Under the pieces are notes generated by a model. That model saw nothing but the letters and a program-made list of their open reading frames with translations. It made no database searches and was not told the origin of the DNA. This document shows, one piece after another, positions 34,212-44,076 of a stretch of DNA of 64,000 bases. The stretch's first letter is position 1, and each line of letters starts with the position of its first letter. Source of the stretch: DASTCZ01 sp963704455 (GTDB taxonomy: Bacteria; Acidobacteriota; Terriglobia; Acidiferrales; UBA7541); assembly GCA_963704455.1 (NCBI GenBank), contig OY969905.1, forward strand, positions 2,666,001-2,730,000, given 5' to 3'. The position numbers and the translations under genes are program-made.

Positions 34212-34284
34212 AGTGAGGAGATTCTACTGGGGTAAGAGGATGCGCGTCAAAAATGTTGCGGGTAAAAAAGTCACTCAGCCGGCG

Positions 34285-34914
34285 TCAGTATTTCTTCTTT
34301 CGGGGCGCGCGGTGGACGTAAACAACCTTTGGCATTTCCGTTTGTTTGTGCGCGGCCAGCTTTTGCCCTACTTGCTCATCGGTCAGCCCGCGCGAAATCA
34401 TGTCGAGCACCTGTTGTTCGGTCACGTCGGTATTCTTCAGCTCCACGAGTGAAGCCGCGGAAGCCACGGGCTCGTGATCCGCGCGACGGTGCGCCACGGC
34501 CAACACCACGCGATCGGAATATCCTGCCAGGCGAATCGTCTGCGCATCTGCCGCCCAGGTGTCCATCTGATTGAGCCGGGCAAGCTCCATCACCGTCGGC
34601 TCCGCGAGACCGGAACGCAGCAACCCTGCGGCCCGGTCGCCGCCAGTGAACATCTGCTTTTGTGCGCGGGCCAGTTGCACAAATTCAACGCAGCTATCAT
34701 CGGAGAAGCCCGCATTGCGCAGCGTGATCAATTCGCTGACTTCCGAATCGCCCACATTCAGGTCGCGCAGCTTCTGAATCGTGTCCGACCAAAAGCCGGA
34801 CTGGGACAGCGGCTGCGTATCCGTATGGTGGAATCTCTGGCAGCCGCCAATGCATAGGCCTGCCGCAAGGATTGCAGCAATACACAGAAAGCGACGCCAA
34901 GAGGGAGGGCGCAT
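34285..34914 (-). CDS. Lipoprotein of unknown function
   Basis: 209 aa from the ATG at 34914, which directly opens a lipoprotein signal (RRFLCIAAILAAGLCIGGC, Cys at residue 26). A GAGGGG sequence abuts the start codon, closer than usual. The mature part has helical repeats of the type VSELITLRNAGFSDDSCVEFV, PTVMELARLNQMDTW and VTEQQVLDMISRGLTDEQV, each pairing a short helix with an (S/D)-(D/E) turn. It ends with a basic HRAPRKKKY. No known family recognised. Confidence 0.65.
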   Translation of the reverse strand: MRPPSWRRFLCIAAILAAGLCIGGCQRFHHTDTQPLSQSGFWSDTIQKLRDLNVGDSEVSELITLRNAGFSDDSCVEFVQLARAQKQMFTGGDRAAGLLRSGLAEPTVMELARLNQMDTWAADAQTIRLAGYSDRVVLAVAHRRADHEPVASAASLVELKNTDVTEQQVLDMISRGLTDEQVGQKLAAHKQTEMPKVVYVHRAPRKKKY

Positions 34915-35033
34915 CCCCTCTATTTTAGCGGCTGTGGAAAGATACGGGGCCGCACGGTGGCGGAAGCGTGCCGGGAGGGTCAATGTCCTTTCGTACAGGT
35001 GGAGGCAGAAAGCGGTTCGTTTGAGGGAAAGCC

Positions 35034-37250
35034 TTAAACCCGGTAAACGCGCTCAACGCTGAATACGCCGGGGATCTTCTTAATCTTGGCGATAATGCGC
35101 TCGAGCTGTTTGCGGTTCATGATCTCGACCGTCGCATCCACTCTGGCGTGCAGATTATCCGGCTGGCTGGTCAACATTCGGATGTTGCATCCCTCTTCGC
35201 TGATCACTTTCGTCATATCGGCAAGCATTCCAGGGCGGTCCACATTGTGAATTATGAGGCTCACCGTGAATTGTGCATCCGATGACGTTGCCCAGCCGAC
35301 CTCAATCCGCCGCTCCGTGTCATACAGCAAATTCTGCACATTCGGGCACGACGTGGTGTGCACCGCGACGCCGCGCCCGCGCGTAACATAGCCCACGATG
35401 TCGTCCCCGGGAATTGGATTGCAGCATTTCGCCAGATAGGCCAGCAGGTCGCTGTCCCCGCGCACCTGAATTGCCCCGGCGTTCATTCCGAGCATGCGCT
35501 TGACGGTCGAAACAATCCGCCCGGGCGCGCCCTTTTGCTGCGGTTTTTCAGCAGGCTCGCCGAGCGTTTGCCCGAGCGCCTTGCTCAATACCTGCCTTGC
35601 GGAGTACTTCCCGTAGCCCAATTCGGCGAATAGATCTTCCACTCGCGAGCAGCCGTATTCCGAGGCCACGCGAAGCAGGTCTGCTTCGGGCACGCGCCTG
35701 AGCGCATGCCCGAACTGGCGCGCCTCTTTTTCGAGCAGCCGCCTTCCGACTTCCGTCGCCTCGCGATGCTCGTTCAGGTGAATCCAATGGCGTATTTTGC
35801 TCCGCGCGCGCGAAGTCCGGACATAGCTCAGCCAATCCCGGCTGGGCACGTGGCCCTTCTGCGTCATGATCTCCACGACGTCGCCGTTCGAGAGCGGGTG
35901 CCGCAGCGGCACGATCTGCCCATTTACTTTTGCGCCTGTGCACTGGTTACCGACTTCGGTGTGCACGGAGTAGGCAAAGTCCACCGCCGTTGCGCCGCGC
36001 GGCAGTGCAATCACGCGGCCCTTCGGCGTAAAGGCATAGACCTCTTCCGGATACAGATCCACTTTCAGCGTGGAAAGAAACTCGCCGGGCTCCTGCATCT
36101 CGCGCGCCCACTCGATAAGTTGCCGCATCCAGATGATTCGCTGGTCGTCGGCTTCGGAAACTTGACGGCCGTCCTTGTATCTCCAGTGCGCCGCGACGCC
36201 CTGCTCGGCGATGCGGTGCATCTCCTGCGTGCGGATCTGCACCTCGAACGGCTGCCCTTCGTGGATCACCGTGGTGTGCAGCGACTGGTAGAGGTTCGGC
36301 CGCGGCATCCCGATGTAATCCTTGAAGCGGCCCGGCACCGGCCGCCACACCTGATGCACGATGCCCAGCGCGGCGTAGCAGTTCCTCACGTTGTCCGTGA
36401 CGATCCGTACGGCGAGCAAATCATAGATTTGATCGAGAGTGCGCTGCTGGCGTTGCGTCTTCTGGTGGATCGAGAAGACTCGCTTCACGCGGCCTTCCAC
36501 GTCGGCGGGAATCCCGTTTTCCAATAATTTCTCGCGGATGGTGTTCTGCACTTCACTCAGGAATTTCTCGGAAGTCTTGCTGCGCGATGCAACTTTCTTC
36601 TGCAACTCCAGATAAGAGGGCGCCTCCAGGAACCGGAACGCGAGGTCCTCCAGTTCGCCGCGGATCAAGCCCATGCCCAGGCGATGCGCGATCGGCGCGT
36701 AAACGTCCAGCGTTTCGCGCGCGATGCGCAGCTGCTTGTCCGTGGGCAGATACTCAAGCGTCCGCATGTTATGCAACCGGTCCGCCAGCTTGATCACCAC
36801 CACGCGGACGTCATTCACCATCGCCAGCAGCATCTTGCGCAAATTTTCCGCCTGGCGCGCTTCCGGCGCCAGCAGATCCAAACGGCTGATTTTTGTAACG
36901 CCCTCGACGAGCCGCGCTGTTTCCGTGCCAAATAGCTCTGTGATTCGGATGATGGGGATTTGTGTATCTTCGACGGTGTCGTGGAGAAGGGCCGCGGCCA
37001 GCGAGGTCACGTCCAATTTCATGTCCGCCAGCACATGCGCCACTTCCAGCGGATGGGAAAGATATGGCTCGCCCGACTCGCGTTTCTGATTGTGATGCTG
37101 CTCGGCGGCGAATTCATACGCCCGGCGCAAAAGGTCGACATCATCGGAGGGGCGGGTCTGGCGGACTTTTGCCACCAGCGCGGCGAAGCGCGACTCAAGC
37201 GCTCGCGCCGAGCGGTCAAACCGAAGCAGGGGTTTCCCGTGTGCCGACAT
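35034..37250 (-). CDS. spoT: Bifunctional (p)ppGpp synthetase/hydrolase (Rsh)
   Basis: 738 aa, the usual length. The HD hydrolase domain keeps HPLEVAHVLADM and LLHDTVEDT; the synthetase domain has RFKDYIGMPRPNLYQSLHTTVI and FEVQIRTQEMHRIAEQGVAAHW; then a TGS domain (VYAFTPKGRVIALPRGATAVDFAYSVH) and a C-terminal ACT domain. Both catalytic halves look intact, so it makes and degrades (p)ppGpp, controlling the stringent response. It lies at the 3' end of the tgt-secDF-tonB-exbBD-TPR run and may be its last gene. Confidence 0.95.
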   Translation of the reverse strand: MSAHGKPLLRFDRSARALESRFAALVAKVRQTRPSDDVDLLRRAYEFAAEQHHNQKRESGEPYLSHPLEVAHVLADMKLDVTSLAAALLHDTVEDTQIPIIRITELFGTETARLVEGVTKISRLDLLAPEARQAENLRKMLLAMVNDVRVVVIKLADRLHNMRTLEYLPTDKQLRIARETLDVYAPIAHRLGMGLIRGELEDLAFRFLEAPSYLELQKKVASRSKTSEKFLSEVQNTIREKLLENGIPADVEGRVKRVFSIHQKTQRQQRTLDQIYDLLAVRIVTDNVRNCYAALGIVHQVWRPVPGRFKDYIGMPRPNLYQSLHTTVIHEGQPFEVQIRTQEMHRIAEQGVAAHWRYKDGRQVSEADDQRIIWMRQLIEWAREMQEPGEFLSTLKVDLYPEEVYAFTPKGRVIALPRGATAVDFAYSVHTEVGNQCTGAKVNGQIVPLRHPLSNGDVVEIMTQKGHVPSRDWLSYVRTSRARSKIRHWIHLNEHREATEVGRRLLEKEARQFGHALRRVPEADLLRVASEYGCSRVEDLFAELGYGKYSARQVLSKALGQTLGEPAEKPQQKGAPGRIVSTVKRMLGMNAGAIQVRGDSDLLAYLAKCCNPIPGDDIVGYVTRGRGVAVHTTSCPNVQNLLYDTERRIEVGWATSSDAQFTVSLIIHNVDRPGMLADMTKVISEEGCNIRMLTSQPDNLHARVDATVEIMNRKQLERIIAKIKKIPGVFSVERVYRV

Positions 37251-37379
37251 TCGGATTCTATTTTACGCCTGCAGGGGGCATGCCCGCTTGCCGGCGAACG
37301 CAAAAGGCATCAATTCCGGTCCCCGGTGACACCCCGGCCCCTGTTAAAGGAACCGGGATAAGAAATTGGTGAGGTGCCT

Positions 37380-38231
37380 CTACGAATTGGATTGAGCGGC
37401 GCTGGCCTTTTTCTGCTTGATCTGCTTGACCTGATCCAAAAGCGCATCGGCTTGCCTGAGAAGATCGTCGCGCTCGCTTGGGTTCGCAGTCATGTCGCCC
37501 TTCTGGCGGTACAGAAGACTCAAATACGCCATCGCATCATCGTAATCCGCGCGCCGGTCCATGGCTTTCTTCATGGAACTGATGCCGTCTTCCACCATCG
37601 CCGAGTTTTTCGCCGCATACTGATCGCGGAGATCCGGAGGCAGGGGCTGGTCGTCATGGATCTGCTTCGTGGGATGCGCGTGGTTGTAATCGGAACGCAA
37701 CTGCTGATTGGCATGCCACGTCAGCGTCCAGTCAATCAACCCCACCCAGTAGTAGGGCTCGGCATCGTTTGGATTCAGCTCGATATGCTTCATATGAAAT
37801 TGCTTCGATTTTTCAAAAGTTTCCGGTGAGAATGGGGTGCCCGCCATGTTGTAGAGCAAGGAGCCCATGTTATCGATTGCCGAGAGGTTATTCGGATCCC
37901 GGCTCAGGATATCGTCGTATTGCTTGATGGCCTCATCCGCCATCCGTTTGTTTTCTTCCGATGGAGCTGCCGGAATATACTGCGTCTGGTACGCCGTCGC
38001 CAGATAAAGCTGCGCGACCGTCAAGCTGGGATCGAGCTTGATGGCTTCCTGGAAATCTTCAATGGCGTGATCGTATTGGCCATTCTTGTAGGCCTGCACG
38101 CCCTGCGCGAGTTTGTCGCGTGCCTTTAGTTTGTTGCAACCCGAAAGGCCGGCGATGGCAAATAGCGCAAGCGCCAGTGCCGCTAACGAATGGTAAGTGC
38201 GTTTCCTGGTCTCCGAAAGGGGTGCGTTCAT
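37380..38231 (-). CDS. TPR-repeat lipoprotein
   Basis: 283 aa. Lipobox LSGC (Cys near 32) after the hydrophobic stretch LAALALALFAIAG. TPR units follow: AQGVQAYKNGQYDHAIEDFQEAIKLDP (in pieces AYKNGQYDHAIEDF), DILSRDPNNLSAIDNMGSLLY and DYDDAMAYLSLLYRQKGD. It is outer-membrane or inner-membrane anchored and probably a protein-interaction partner for the ExbBD/TonB system upstream, 30 bases after the last exbD. Confidence 0.85.
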   Translation of the reverse strand: MNAPLSETRKRTYHSLAALALALFAIAGLSGCNKLKARDKLAQGVQAYKNGQYDHAIEDFQEAIKLDPSLTVAQLYLATAYQTQYIPAAPSEENKRMADEAIKQYDDILSRDPNNLSAIDNMGSLLYNMAGTPFSPETFEKSKQFHMKHIELNPNDAEPYYWVGLIDWTLTWHANQQLRSDYNHAHPTKQIHDDQPLPPDLRDQYAAKNSAMVEDGISSMKKAMDRRADYDDAMAYLSLLYRQKGDMTANPSERDDLLRQADALLDQVKQIKQKKASAAQSNS

Positions 38232-38261
38232 AGATCGCTTTCCATCCTGCTGAAGGTGGAC

Positions 38262-38699
38262 TTATTGGCTGGACTCCATTTTGGGCGTCAACAACCCAAC
38301 CTGTTCTATTCCCGCCTGGCGCATAATGTCAATCGCCTTCGCCACTTCGCTGAAATTGACGTTTTCATCGCCTTTTACGAATGCGACCTTGTTCCCCACT
38401 GCGCGCAATCTGAAAATCTGGTCCAGGCGGCCGCTCAGAGTTTCCCAGGACGAATCCTCCTCATTGATCTTGACCTTGCCGTTCTGGAAAATCTGCACTA
38501 CGACGACCTTCTGTTGCATTGCAGTATCTTCCTTTTGATTGGGCGGCGCAGGCTGCGGCACCAGCGCATCGAGGCCCATCTCGGTCGTCGGCGTAATCAC
38601 CATGAAAATGATCAGCAGTACCAGCAAAATATCAATCAGCGGCACGATGTTCATTTCCGCCAGTGCGCCGCCCTTACCTCCGCCTACCTGCATTCCCAT
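38262..38699 (-). CDS. exbD: ExbD/TolR biopolymer transport protein 1
   Basis: 145 aa. One transmembrane helix, with the proton-path Asp in NIVPLIDILLVLLIIFMVITP, followed by a periplasmic domain ending AKAIDIMRQAGIEQVGLLT. It works with ExbB to energise TonB. It is preceded by a decayed exbD copy at 38743-38937, to which its C-terminus is closely related. Confidence 0.9.
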   Translation of the reverse strand: MGMQVGGGKGGALAEMNIVPLIDILLVLLIIFMVITPTTEMGLDALVPQPAPPNQKEDTAMQQKVVVVQIFQNGKVKINEEDSSWETLSGRLDQIFRLRAVGNKVAFVKGDENVNFSEVAKAIDIMRQAGIEQVGLLTPKMESSQ

Positions 38700-38742
38700 T
38701 GTCGCACTCCATTCTGTATCGACTTCATATTAGAATTGATTC

Positions 38743-38937
38743 TTAATTGGCTTTTCCCGGCTCCCGCGCGCTTTCCGCTTGCATCCGGTCAGTCAGAAGT
38801 CCCACACGTTCGATTCCGGCCGCAGTCATCACGTCAATCGCCCGGGCAACTTCCGAAAATGCCACGCCGTTCTCCCCCGCGACAAACGCTTCCTTCTCCG
38901 CACGGCGGGCCCTGGAGCCAGGGGCGCGCGGAAAAAG
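38743..38937 (-). pseudogene. Decayed ExbD C-terminus between two exbD genes
   Basis: Directly after the TAG of the exbD at 38938 the same frame continues for 64 codons to TAA at 38743. It encodes AFVAGENGVAFSEVARAID, then AGIERVGLLTDRMQ, which matches the C-terminus of the exbD at 38262 in about 24 of 37 positions. It has no transmembrane helix and no start codon of its own. The remnant points to an ancestral third exbD lost by internal deletion. Confidence 0.75.
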
Positions 38938-39399
38938 CTACTGAGTTGGAGCCCCGGGCGCTTGCGGAGCCGGCGCGGTTGTTTGCCGCGTAACGCGCTC
39001 CGTCAACAGCCCGACCTTATCCACTCCGGCTGAACGAATATCATCCACGACTCTTGCCACGTACACGTAGTGAGCGCGGCCATCGCTGCGGATGAAAACA
39101 GTCTTGTCCGGCCGGCTCGAAACCAGGTCGCGGACCTTGGTTGTAAGTTCCTCTTCCGTCGTCTTGTCCATTCCCAAGTAAATCGCACCATCGCGCGTCA
39201 CGGCAACAATGATGGCATCTTCGCGTTCCGCGTCGGGAAAGACCGTGGGGTCCGGAACATGAGCCATGTTCACCGTGAACCCTCGCTGAAGCATCGGCGT
39301 GACCACCATGAAAATGATCAGCAGTACGAGCATGATGTCCGCCATCGGAATCACGTTCGGCGCCGACATTGTGGGTCCTACTTGTGGTTTATAAGGCAT
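38938..39399 (-). CDS. exbD: ExbD/TolR biopolymer transport protein 2
   Basis: 153 aa. NVIPMADIMLVLLIIFMVVTP holds the conserved Asp in the helix; the periplasmic domain ends DDIRSAGVDKVGLLTERV, then a Pro/Ala-rich tail (APAPQAPGAPTQ). It begins six bases after the exbB stop, so they are in one operon. Two ExbD types next to one ExbB is common in Acidobacteriota and Bacteroidota. Confidence 0.92.
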   Translation of the reverse strand: MPYKPQVGPTMSAPNVIPMADIMLVLLIIFMVVTPMLQRGFTVNMAHVPDPTVFPDAEREDAIIVAVTRDGAIYLGMDKTTEEELTTKVRDLVSSRPDKTVFIRSDGRAHYVYVARVVDDIRSAGVDKVGLLTERVTRQTTAPAPQAPGAPTQ

Positions 39400-39405
39400 G
39401 GTCGG

Positions 39406-40140
39406 CTACTTCTTTGCGCTCCGCCGCGTGATGAAGTAATTGACCAACTCCATCGAGGAGTTCTCCATCTCGACGTCAAACGCCTCCACCTTGTTCGTGA
39501 AGTAGTTGTAAGCCCACACCGCGGGAATTGCGACAACCAGGCCCATTGCGGTCGTCACCAACGCTTCCGCGATTCCGCCGGCCACAGCCGATAGACCCGT
39601 GGCGTGCGTCGTCTCAATACCTTTGAAGGCGTTGATGATGCCCGTGACCGTCCCGAACAATCCGACGAACGGGGCAGTCGAACCGATGGTCGCCAGGCCG
39701 CTCAGCCCGCGCTTCATTTCCGCGTGGACGATTGCCACCGAGCGCTCAAGACCTCGTTTAGCCGCTTCGATGACTTCTTCATCCGGCACCTGCGCGGAGG
39801 CCGATTGAAACTCGGAGAGGCCCGTCGCGACCACCTTCGCGATGTGGCTCTTCTTGTTCCTCTCGGCGATCGAGATTGCTTCATCAAGTTTCCCTTCCCG
39901 CAGCGCGCCCGCCACTTGCTGGACGAACATTCGGGATTGTTTGCGCGCCGCGGAATACATCAGCGCGCGGTCAATCATCACTCCAAATGACCAAACGGAG
40001 AGAAGGAACAGCAGGATGATGATGCCCTTGGGAAGCCAGGTCATCCTCCCCCACATGCTCCGAAAATCCCACGTATTTCCCGTCGCAGCTTCTGTCTGTA
40101 AGATTAGGGTCCAGATTGCTGTCGATACTGTTGCAAGCAT
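39406..40140 (-). CDS. exbB: ExbB/TolQ/MotA proton channel protein
   Basis: 244 aa from the ATG at 40140, with AAGGAG upstream; the frame from 40233 adds 31 unlikely residues. Three membrane segments: one near 38-58 and the signature pair GLSGLATIGSTAPFVGLFGTVTGIINAF and AEALVTTAMGLVVAIPAVWAYNYF (in part). It forms the pentameric channel that couples proton flow to TonB via ExbD. Confidence 0.92.
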   Translation of the reverse strand: MLATVSTAIWTLILQTEAATGNTWDFRSMWGRMTWLPKGIIILLFLLSVWSFGVMIDRALMYSAARKQSRMFVQQVAGALREGKLDEAISIAERNKKSHIAKVVATGLSEFQSASAQVPDEEVIEAAKRGLERSVAIVHAEMKRGLSGLATIGSTAPFVGLFGTVTGIINAFKGIETTHATGLSAVAGGIAEALVTTAMGLVVAIPAVWAYNYFTNKVEAFDVEMENSSMELVNYFITRRSAKK

Positions 40141-40251
40141 TGAGTTGGCTCCTTTTTCCTTTCTTCGGTTCCCGCAGAGAATTCCCAGAGCGTCCCACGG
40201 GCCGCCCCGGGCGGAAAATCGCAGCGCAGGCAAAGCCCGCGCCGTGCGGTT

Positions 40252-41004
40252 TCACTGCATTTTGAAATTCACGTCAAATACGCATTCCACTTCCACAGGC
40301 ACGGTATTGAGCAATGTTGGGCTGAAGCGCCATTGTCTCACCGCAGTTATCGCCGCATCAACAAGCAGCGCCGGCCCCGACACCAGGCTCAGCTCAACCA
40401 CACGCCCATCCTTGGAAATAATGGCGTGGAGCTTGACGGTCCCTTGAATACGCATCTGCGCCGCAATGTGCGGATAAACCGGCATGACTTGGTTCAGCAA
40501 TTTCGCCTTCTGGACATCGCCGCCCACTGGAATTCGCGTGGGCGCTACTTCCTTCGGAGGAGGCGGTGGTGGCGCCACGGTCGAAGATCCGCCGATGATT
40601 CCTCCCAACACGCCGCCGGTGGAGCCGCCCGGTACGCCGCCAACAACTCCGCCAGTCACTCCGGTCGTCGGAACATCCGGGGGCAGGTCTTCTTCTTTCA
40701 CCAGGTTCACTTGCTTGGGGATGGACTTCGGCGCGGTCAGTACTCCTTGCTGAATCAATCGAACTTGAGGTCTCACGACTCTGACAGGTTGCACGGCCGC
40801 GGGAGGCGGCGGCGCCGCAGGGGGAGGTGGCGCAAGCAACATGCCGGCCAGCAAAGTCTTCGGCAACGCTGGCGTGACCAGCAGTGGAATGATCATAATG
40901 AGGGCCACAAGAAGGGCCTGTGCTCCCGAGGAAACTAATACCGTCCACCACTTATTCGTTTTCCTCCGGCCACCCGGTGTGCTTTCAACAAGTTCTTCGA
41001 ACAT
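40252..41004 (-). CDS. tonB: TonB-family energy transducer
   Basis: 250 aa. An N-terminal membrane anchor (VSSGAQALLVALIMIIPLLV), a Pro-rich stretch (LLAPPPPAAPPPPAA), a Gly/Val-rich repeat (TGGVVGGVPGGSTGGVLGG) and a C-terminal TonB domain with VMPVYPHIAAQMRIQGTV and AVRQWRFSPTLLN. It should reach TonB-dependent receptors of the outer membrane. Downstream are exbB and two exbD, so the complex is encoded together. Confidence 0.93.
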   Translation of the reverse strand: MFEELVESTPGGRRKTNKWWTVLVSSGAQALLVALIMIIPLLVTPALPKTLLAGMLLAPPPPAAPPPPAAVQPVRVVRPQVRLIQQGVLTAPKSIPKQVNLVKEEDLPPDVPTTGVTGGVVGGVPGGSTGGVLGGIIGGSSTVAPPPPPPKEVAPTRIPVGGDVQKAKLLNQVMPVYPHIAAQMRIQGTVKLHAIISKDGRVVELSLVSGPALLVDAAITAVRQWRFSPTLLNTVPVEVECVFDVNFKMQ

Positions 41005-41029
41005 ATTTCTTACCTCCTCCCGGTATAGG

Positions 41030-42340
41030 TCAGGCCGGTACTCGCCTTGCCTGCCCGGGTTTATTGCCGGCTGCGGATCCGGTGTTTACCGCTACCTTGG
41101 GCCCCCTCCAGCGGTTCCAGGCAACCACCAGAGGCGCTGCAATGCCAAAACTGGAATAGGTTCCTACCACAATTCCAATCACCAACGCAAAGGAGAAACT
41201 CCTGAGCGCCGGCCCGCCCATTACGAACAGCACCAGGACGGTGAGAAACGTCAAGCCGCTCGTTAAGATCGTCCGCGAAAGCGTCTGGTTGATCGACCGG
41301 TTCACAATATCCGGAAACGGTTCGCGCCGCATCAACCGGCTGTTCTCACGGATTCGATCAAAAATCACGATCGTGTCGTTCATCGAATAGCCAACCAGCG
41401 TCAACAGCGCCGCGATCACCGTCAGAGAAATTTCAAAGTACCGGTGAAATAATGAAAAAAGTCCAATCGTAATCAGCACGTCGTGAAACACCGCCACGAC
41501 CGCTGCAATCCCGAATATCCCTTTGTCGATGAGCCGCAGGAACCACTCAATCGTCCCGCCGGAGTCGCCGCCGCCCGTACCCGAGCGGAGCAGCGCGTCA
41601 CCCGTGAATCGGATGGCAATATATAACAGCATCCCACCCAATGCATAGAGGGTGACGTACACAGCCTGCGTGCGAAGCTCGCCCCCCACCTTTGGCCCAA
41701 CGATCTGCGCGCTCGGCAATCCGAACGGGCCCGGATAAAAATCCGTTCGCAATGCGGTCACCACTTGGGGCGCGACGCCCGAATTGCTCAACTCCCCTAG
41801 ATCGCCGACAACGCCGTTGCGGTTCTTGTCGCGATAACTCGTAAGCTGCTGTGCAATCTGCTTGTAACGGTCGCCCGCGGAGATGCCCAGTGCAAGCGGA
41901 TCGCGGCGCACCAGCGCATCAGCCAGGTCCGAAGTCGTCACAAAATTAAAATCCTTTTTCCCCGGTTCGGAGAATGGAAAACTCAGCCGCAGCGCATCAA
42001 TAATCTTCGTCTTGCCCTCATCCAAATCCTGCGCACCGGTGCCCGTTTCTTCAAGGCCAATGACAACATTATTGGCGCTCGGGTTCGTGATGTCATGCAG
42101 CGGCTGAATCGTGCTCCGGCCAATCCCTCGCGCTATTAGGTCCTTGCGGATGCTGTCAACGTCGGGAGCTTTCGCGAATGGCACTGTCACCAGCGTGCCG
42201 CCTTTGAAATCAATTCCGTAGGTCGGGCCGCCGTTGTAAATCGTAGCCACAACTCCAATCGCCAGCAGCGTCAGGGAAAGCGAGACGAAGAACTTCGCCT
42301 TGCCCATCCAGTTGATATTTGCCTGTCCGAAGAACTCCAT
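41030..42340 (-). CDS. secF: Protein translocase subunit SecF
   Basis: 436 aa. YGIDFKGGTLVTVPF near residue 36, a periplasmic P-domain, then six membrane helices with the Sec-type YSMNDTIVIFDRIRENSRL (in pieces) and SINQTLSRTILTSGLTF motifs. The periplasmic insertion of about 100 residues before the membrane block is longer than in E. coli. SecF with SecD uses the proton gradient to pull proteins out of SecYEG. It is 73 bases downstream of secD. Confidence 0.95.
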   Translation of the reverse strand: MEFFGQANINWMGKAKFFVSLSLTLLAIGVVATIYNGGPTYGIDFKGGTLVTVPFAKAPDVDSIRKDLIARGIGRSTIQPLHDITNPSANNVVIGLEETGTGAQDLDEGKTKIIDALRLSFPFSEPGKKDFNFVTTSDLADALVRRDPLALGISAGDRYKQIAQQLTSYRDKNRNGVVGDLGELSNSGVAPQVVTALRTDFYPGPFGLPSAQIVGPKVGGELRTQAVYVTLYALGGMLLYIAIRFTGDALLRSGTGGGDSGGTIEWFLRLIDKGIFGIAAVVAVFHDVLITIGLFSLFHRYFEISLTVIAALLTLVGYSMNDTIVIFDRIRENSRLMRREPFPDIVNRSINQTLSRTILTSGLTFLTVLVLFVMGGPALRSFSFALVIGIVVGTYSSFGIAAPLVVAWNRWRGPKVAVNTGSAAGNKPGQARRVPA

Positions 42341-42413
42341 AGTCGCTCTTACCCGTCCCAGTTAGACACCGGCGACCCTCGCCGGGTTCCAAATGTTTTC
42401 CCTTCCAGGGTAG

Positions 42414-44045
42414 CTAAATGCTCAGTTCCGCCTGCCTTGGCGCCTTCGCCAGATGCCAGTCAAAAATCAGCCGCGATACATACACAGAAGTGAAAAGATT
42501 TGCCATTAGACCAATCACTAGGGTTATCGCGAATCCCCGTACTGGCCCTGTTCCCATAAGGCCCAAAAATGCTGCCGAAACCACGGTCGTCACGTGGGTG
42601 TCAATAATGGTCAAAAATGCCCTCTTAAAGCCCAAATCCACCGCCGAGGCAGGCGCCTTCCCTCCACGCAGTTCTTCCCTAATACGCTCAAATATAAGCA
42701 CGTTCGAATCCACGCCCATGCCAATTGTCAAAATAACTCCCGCAATGCCGGGCAGCGAAAGCACCGCTTCGAAATAGGCCAGCGCCGCCAGCAGAATCAC
42801 CAGGTTCAAGATCAGCGCGATCACCGCGTTGACTCCCGCCGACCGGTAATACACCACCATGAAAATCAGCACCACGATTAAGCTCGTCACCGAAGCTTGA
42901 AACCCGTGCCGGATTGAGTCCGCTCCGAGCGACGCACCTACCGTGCTTTCCTCGAGATACTTGATGCTTGCAGGCAGCGCACCCGCGCGAAGAATCAGCG
43001 CTTCATCATTTGCCTGTTCTTCGGTGTACGAACCTTCGAGCTCTCCCGAGTCTTCAATCTTTCCCTTAATCACTGCAACCGTCTTTACTTTATGGTCCAG
43101 GATAATTCCCATGTACTGCCCAATATGTTGTTCCGTGAACGGACCAAAATTGCGCCCCGCTTCGACGGTCAAACGGAAATTCACCATGAAATAGGGAGGT
43201 TGCTGAGTATTCCGTGCAGGCGTGGCGTCGCGCAAATCTCGGCCGGTCACAATCGGGACCCGGCTGACTATATACCAGCTTTCGCCAGTCGCCGCCCCTT
43301 GTCCCCCCGCTGCAGACGAAGTCCCTTGCATCAGTTCGGTTCCTGGCGGAAGAACTCCATTCTTCGCAGCGATGGCCGCCGACTCCGAGGGATACGGCGT
43401 AGGGTCCGGAACGTACCGGATCTCCAATTGTCCCCCAGCTTGAATCACGTCCTTCGCGCGGATGGGATCGGTTTCGCCCGGCATTTCCACAATAATTTCG
43501 TTGTCGCCCTGCCCATACGGAGCGACGATAGGTTCGGTCAAACCAAGCTCGTCAATGCGCCGCCGGATTGTTTCCACCGACTGCGTCATCGTCCGGTCTT
43601 GTACTTGCGACATCTGGCTCTGCGTCATCGTGAGCAGGTAACCGTTCAACTCGCCCGGCGCCGGCGTCGGCGCTCCCCAGTTTGCCGAGTAATCCCCCAT
43701 GATGCTCCGGAAATCGGCGAGCCGCTCCGGCGCAACATTTGAAATCTTAATCTGCGTATCGGAAACGAGTATCGGCTGGTCGGAAGGAATATTTTTGGCC
43801 CGGAGCTTGGTCTGAATGTCGTCCGCCAGCACGGCGGTATCCTGCCGCATCGCTTCGTTCACCTGTACTTGCAGGATCAGGTGCGTCCCGCCCTGCAGGT
43901 CCAGACCCAGCCTGATGCGATTCGAAAAATCCTGCTTCATCATCGAAAAGGACTTCGGAAAATCCGGCAGCCCGAAAAGCCCATAGAGGCAGATCAACAC
44001 CACAGCCGCCACCGAGATTGCCTTCCATTTCAAGTTTGAGTTCAT
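42414..44045 (-). CDS. secD: Protein translocase subunit SecD
   Basis: 543 aa from the ATG at 44045; the frame to 44111 overlaps yajC. LGLDLQGGTHLILQV lies near the N-terminus, the P1 domain follows with RRIDELGLTEPIVAPYG, then VTGRDLRDATPARN. The membrane block includes ILTIGMGVDSNVLIFERIREEL and THVTTVVSAAFLGLMG. It works with SecF and YajC. Confidence 0.95.
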   Translation of the reverse strand: MNSNLKWKAISVAAVVLICLYGLFGLPDFPKSFSMMKQDFSNRIRLGLDLQGGTHLILQVQVNEAMRQDTAVLADDIQTKLRAKNIPSDQPILVSDTQIKISNVAPERLADFRSIMGDYSANWGAPTPAPGELNGYLLTMTQSQMSQVQDRTMTQSVETIRRRIDELGLTEPIVAPYGQGDNEIIVEMPGETDPIRAKDVIQAGGQLEIRYVPDPTPYPSESAAIAAKNGVLPPGTELMQGTSSAAGGQGAATGESWYIVSRVPIVTGRDLRDATPARNTQQPPYFMVNFRLTVEAGRNFGPFTEQHIGQYMGIILDHKVKTVAVIKGKIEDSGELEGSYTEEQANDEALILRAGALPASIKYLEESTVGASLGADSIRHGFQASVTSLIVVLIFMVVYYRSAGVNAVIALILNLVILLAALAYFEAVLSLPGIAGVILTIGMGVDSNVLIFERIREELRGGKAPASAVDLGFKRAFLTIIDTHVTTVVSAAFLGLMGTGPVRGFAITLVIGLMANLFTSVYVSRLIFDWHLAKAPRQAELSI

Positions 44046-44076
44046 TGTTGGAATTGGTCCGCCTGCTTCGCGACCT

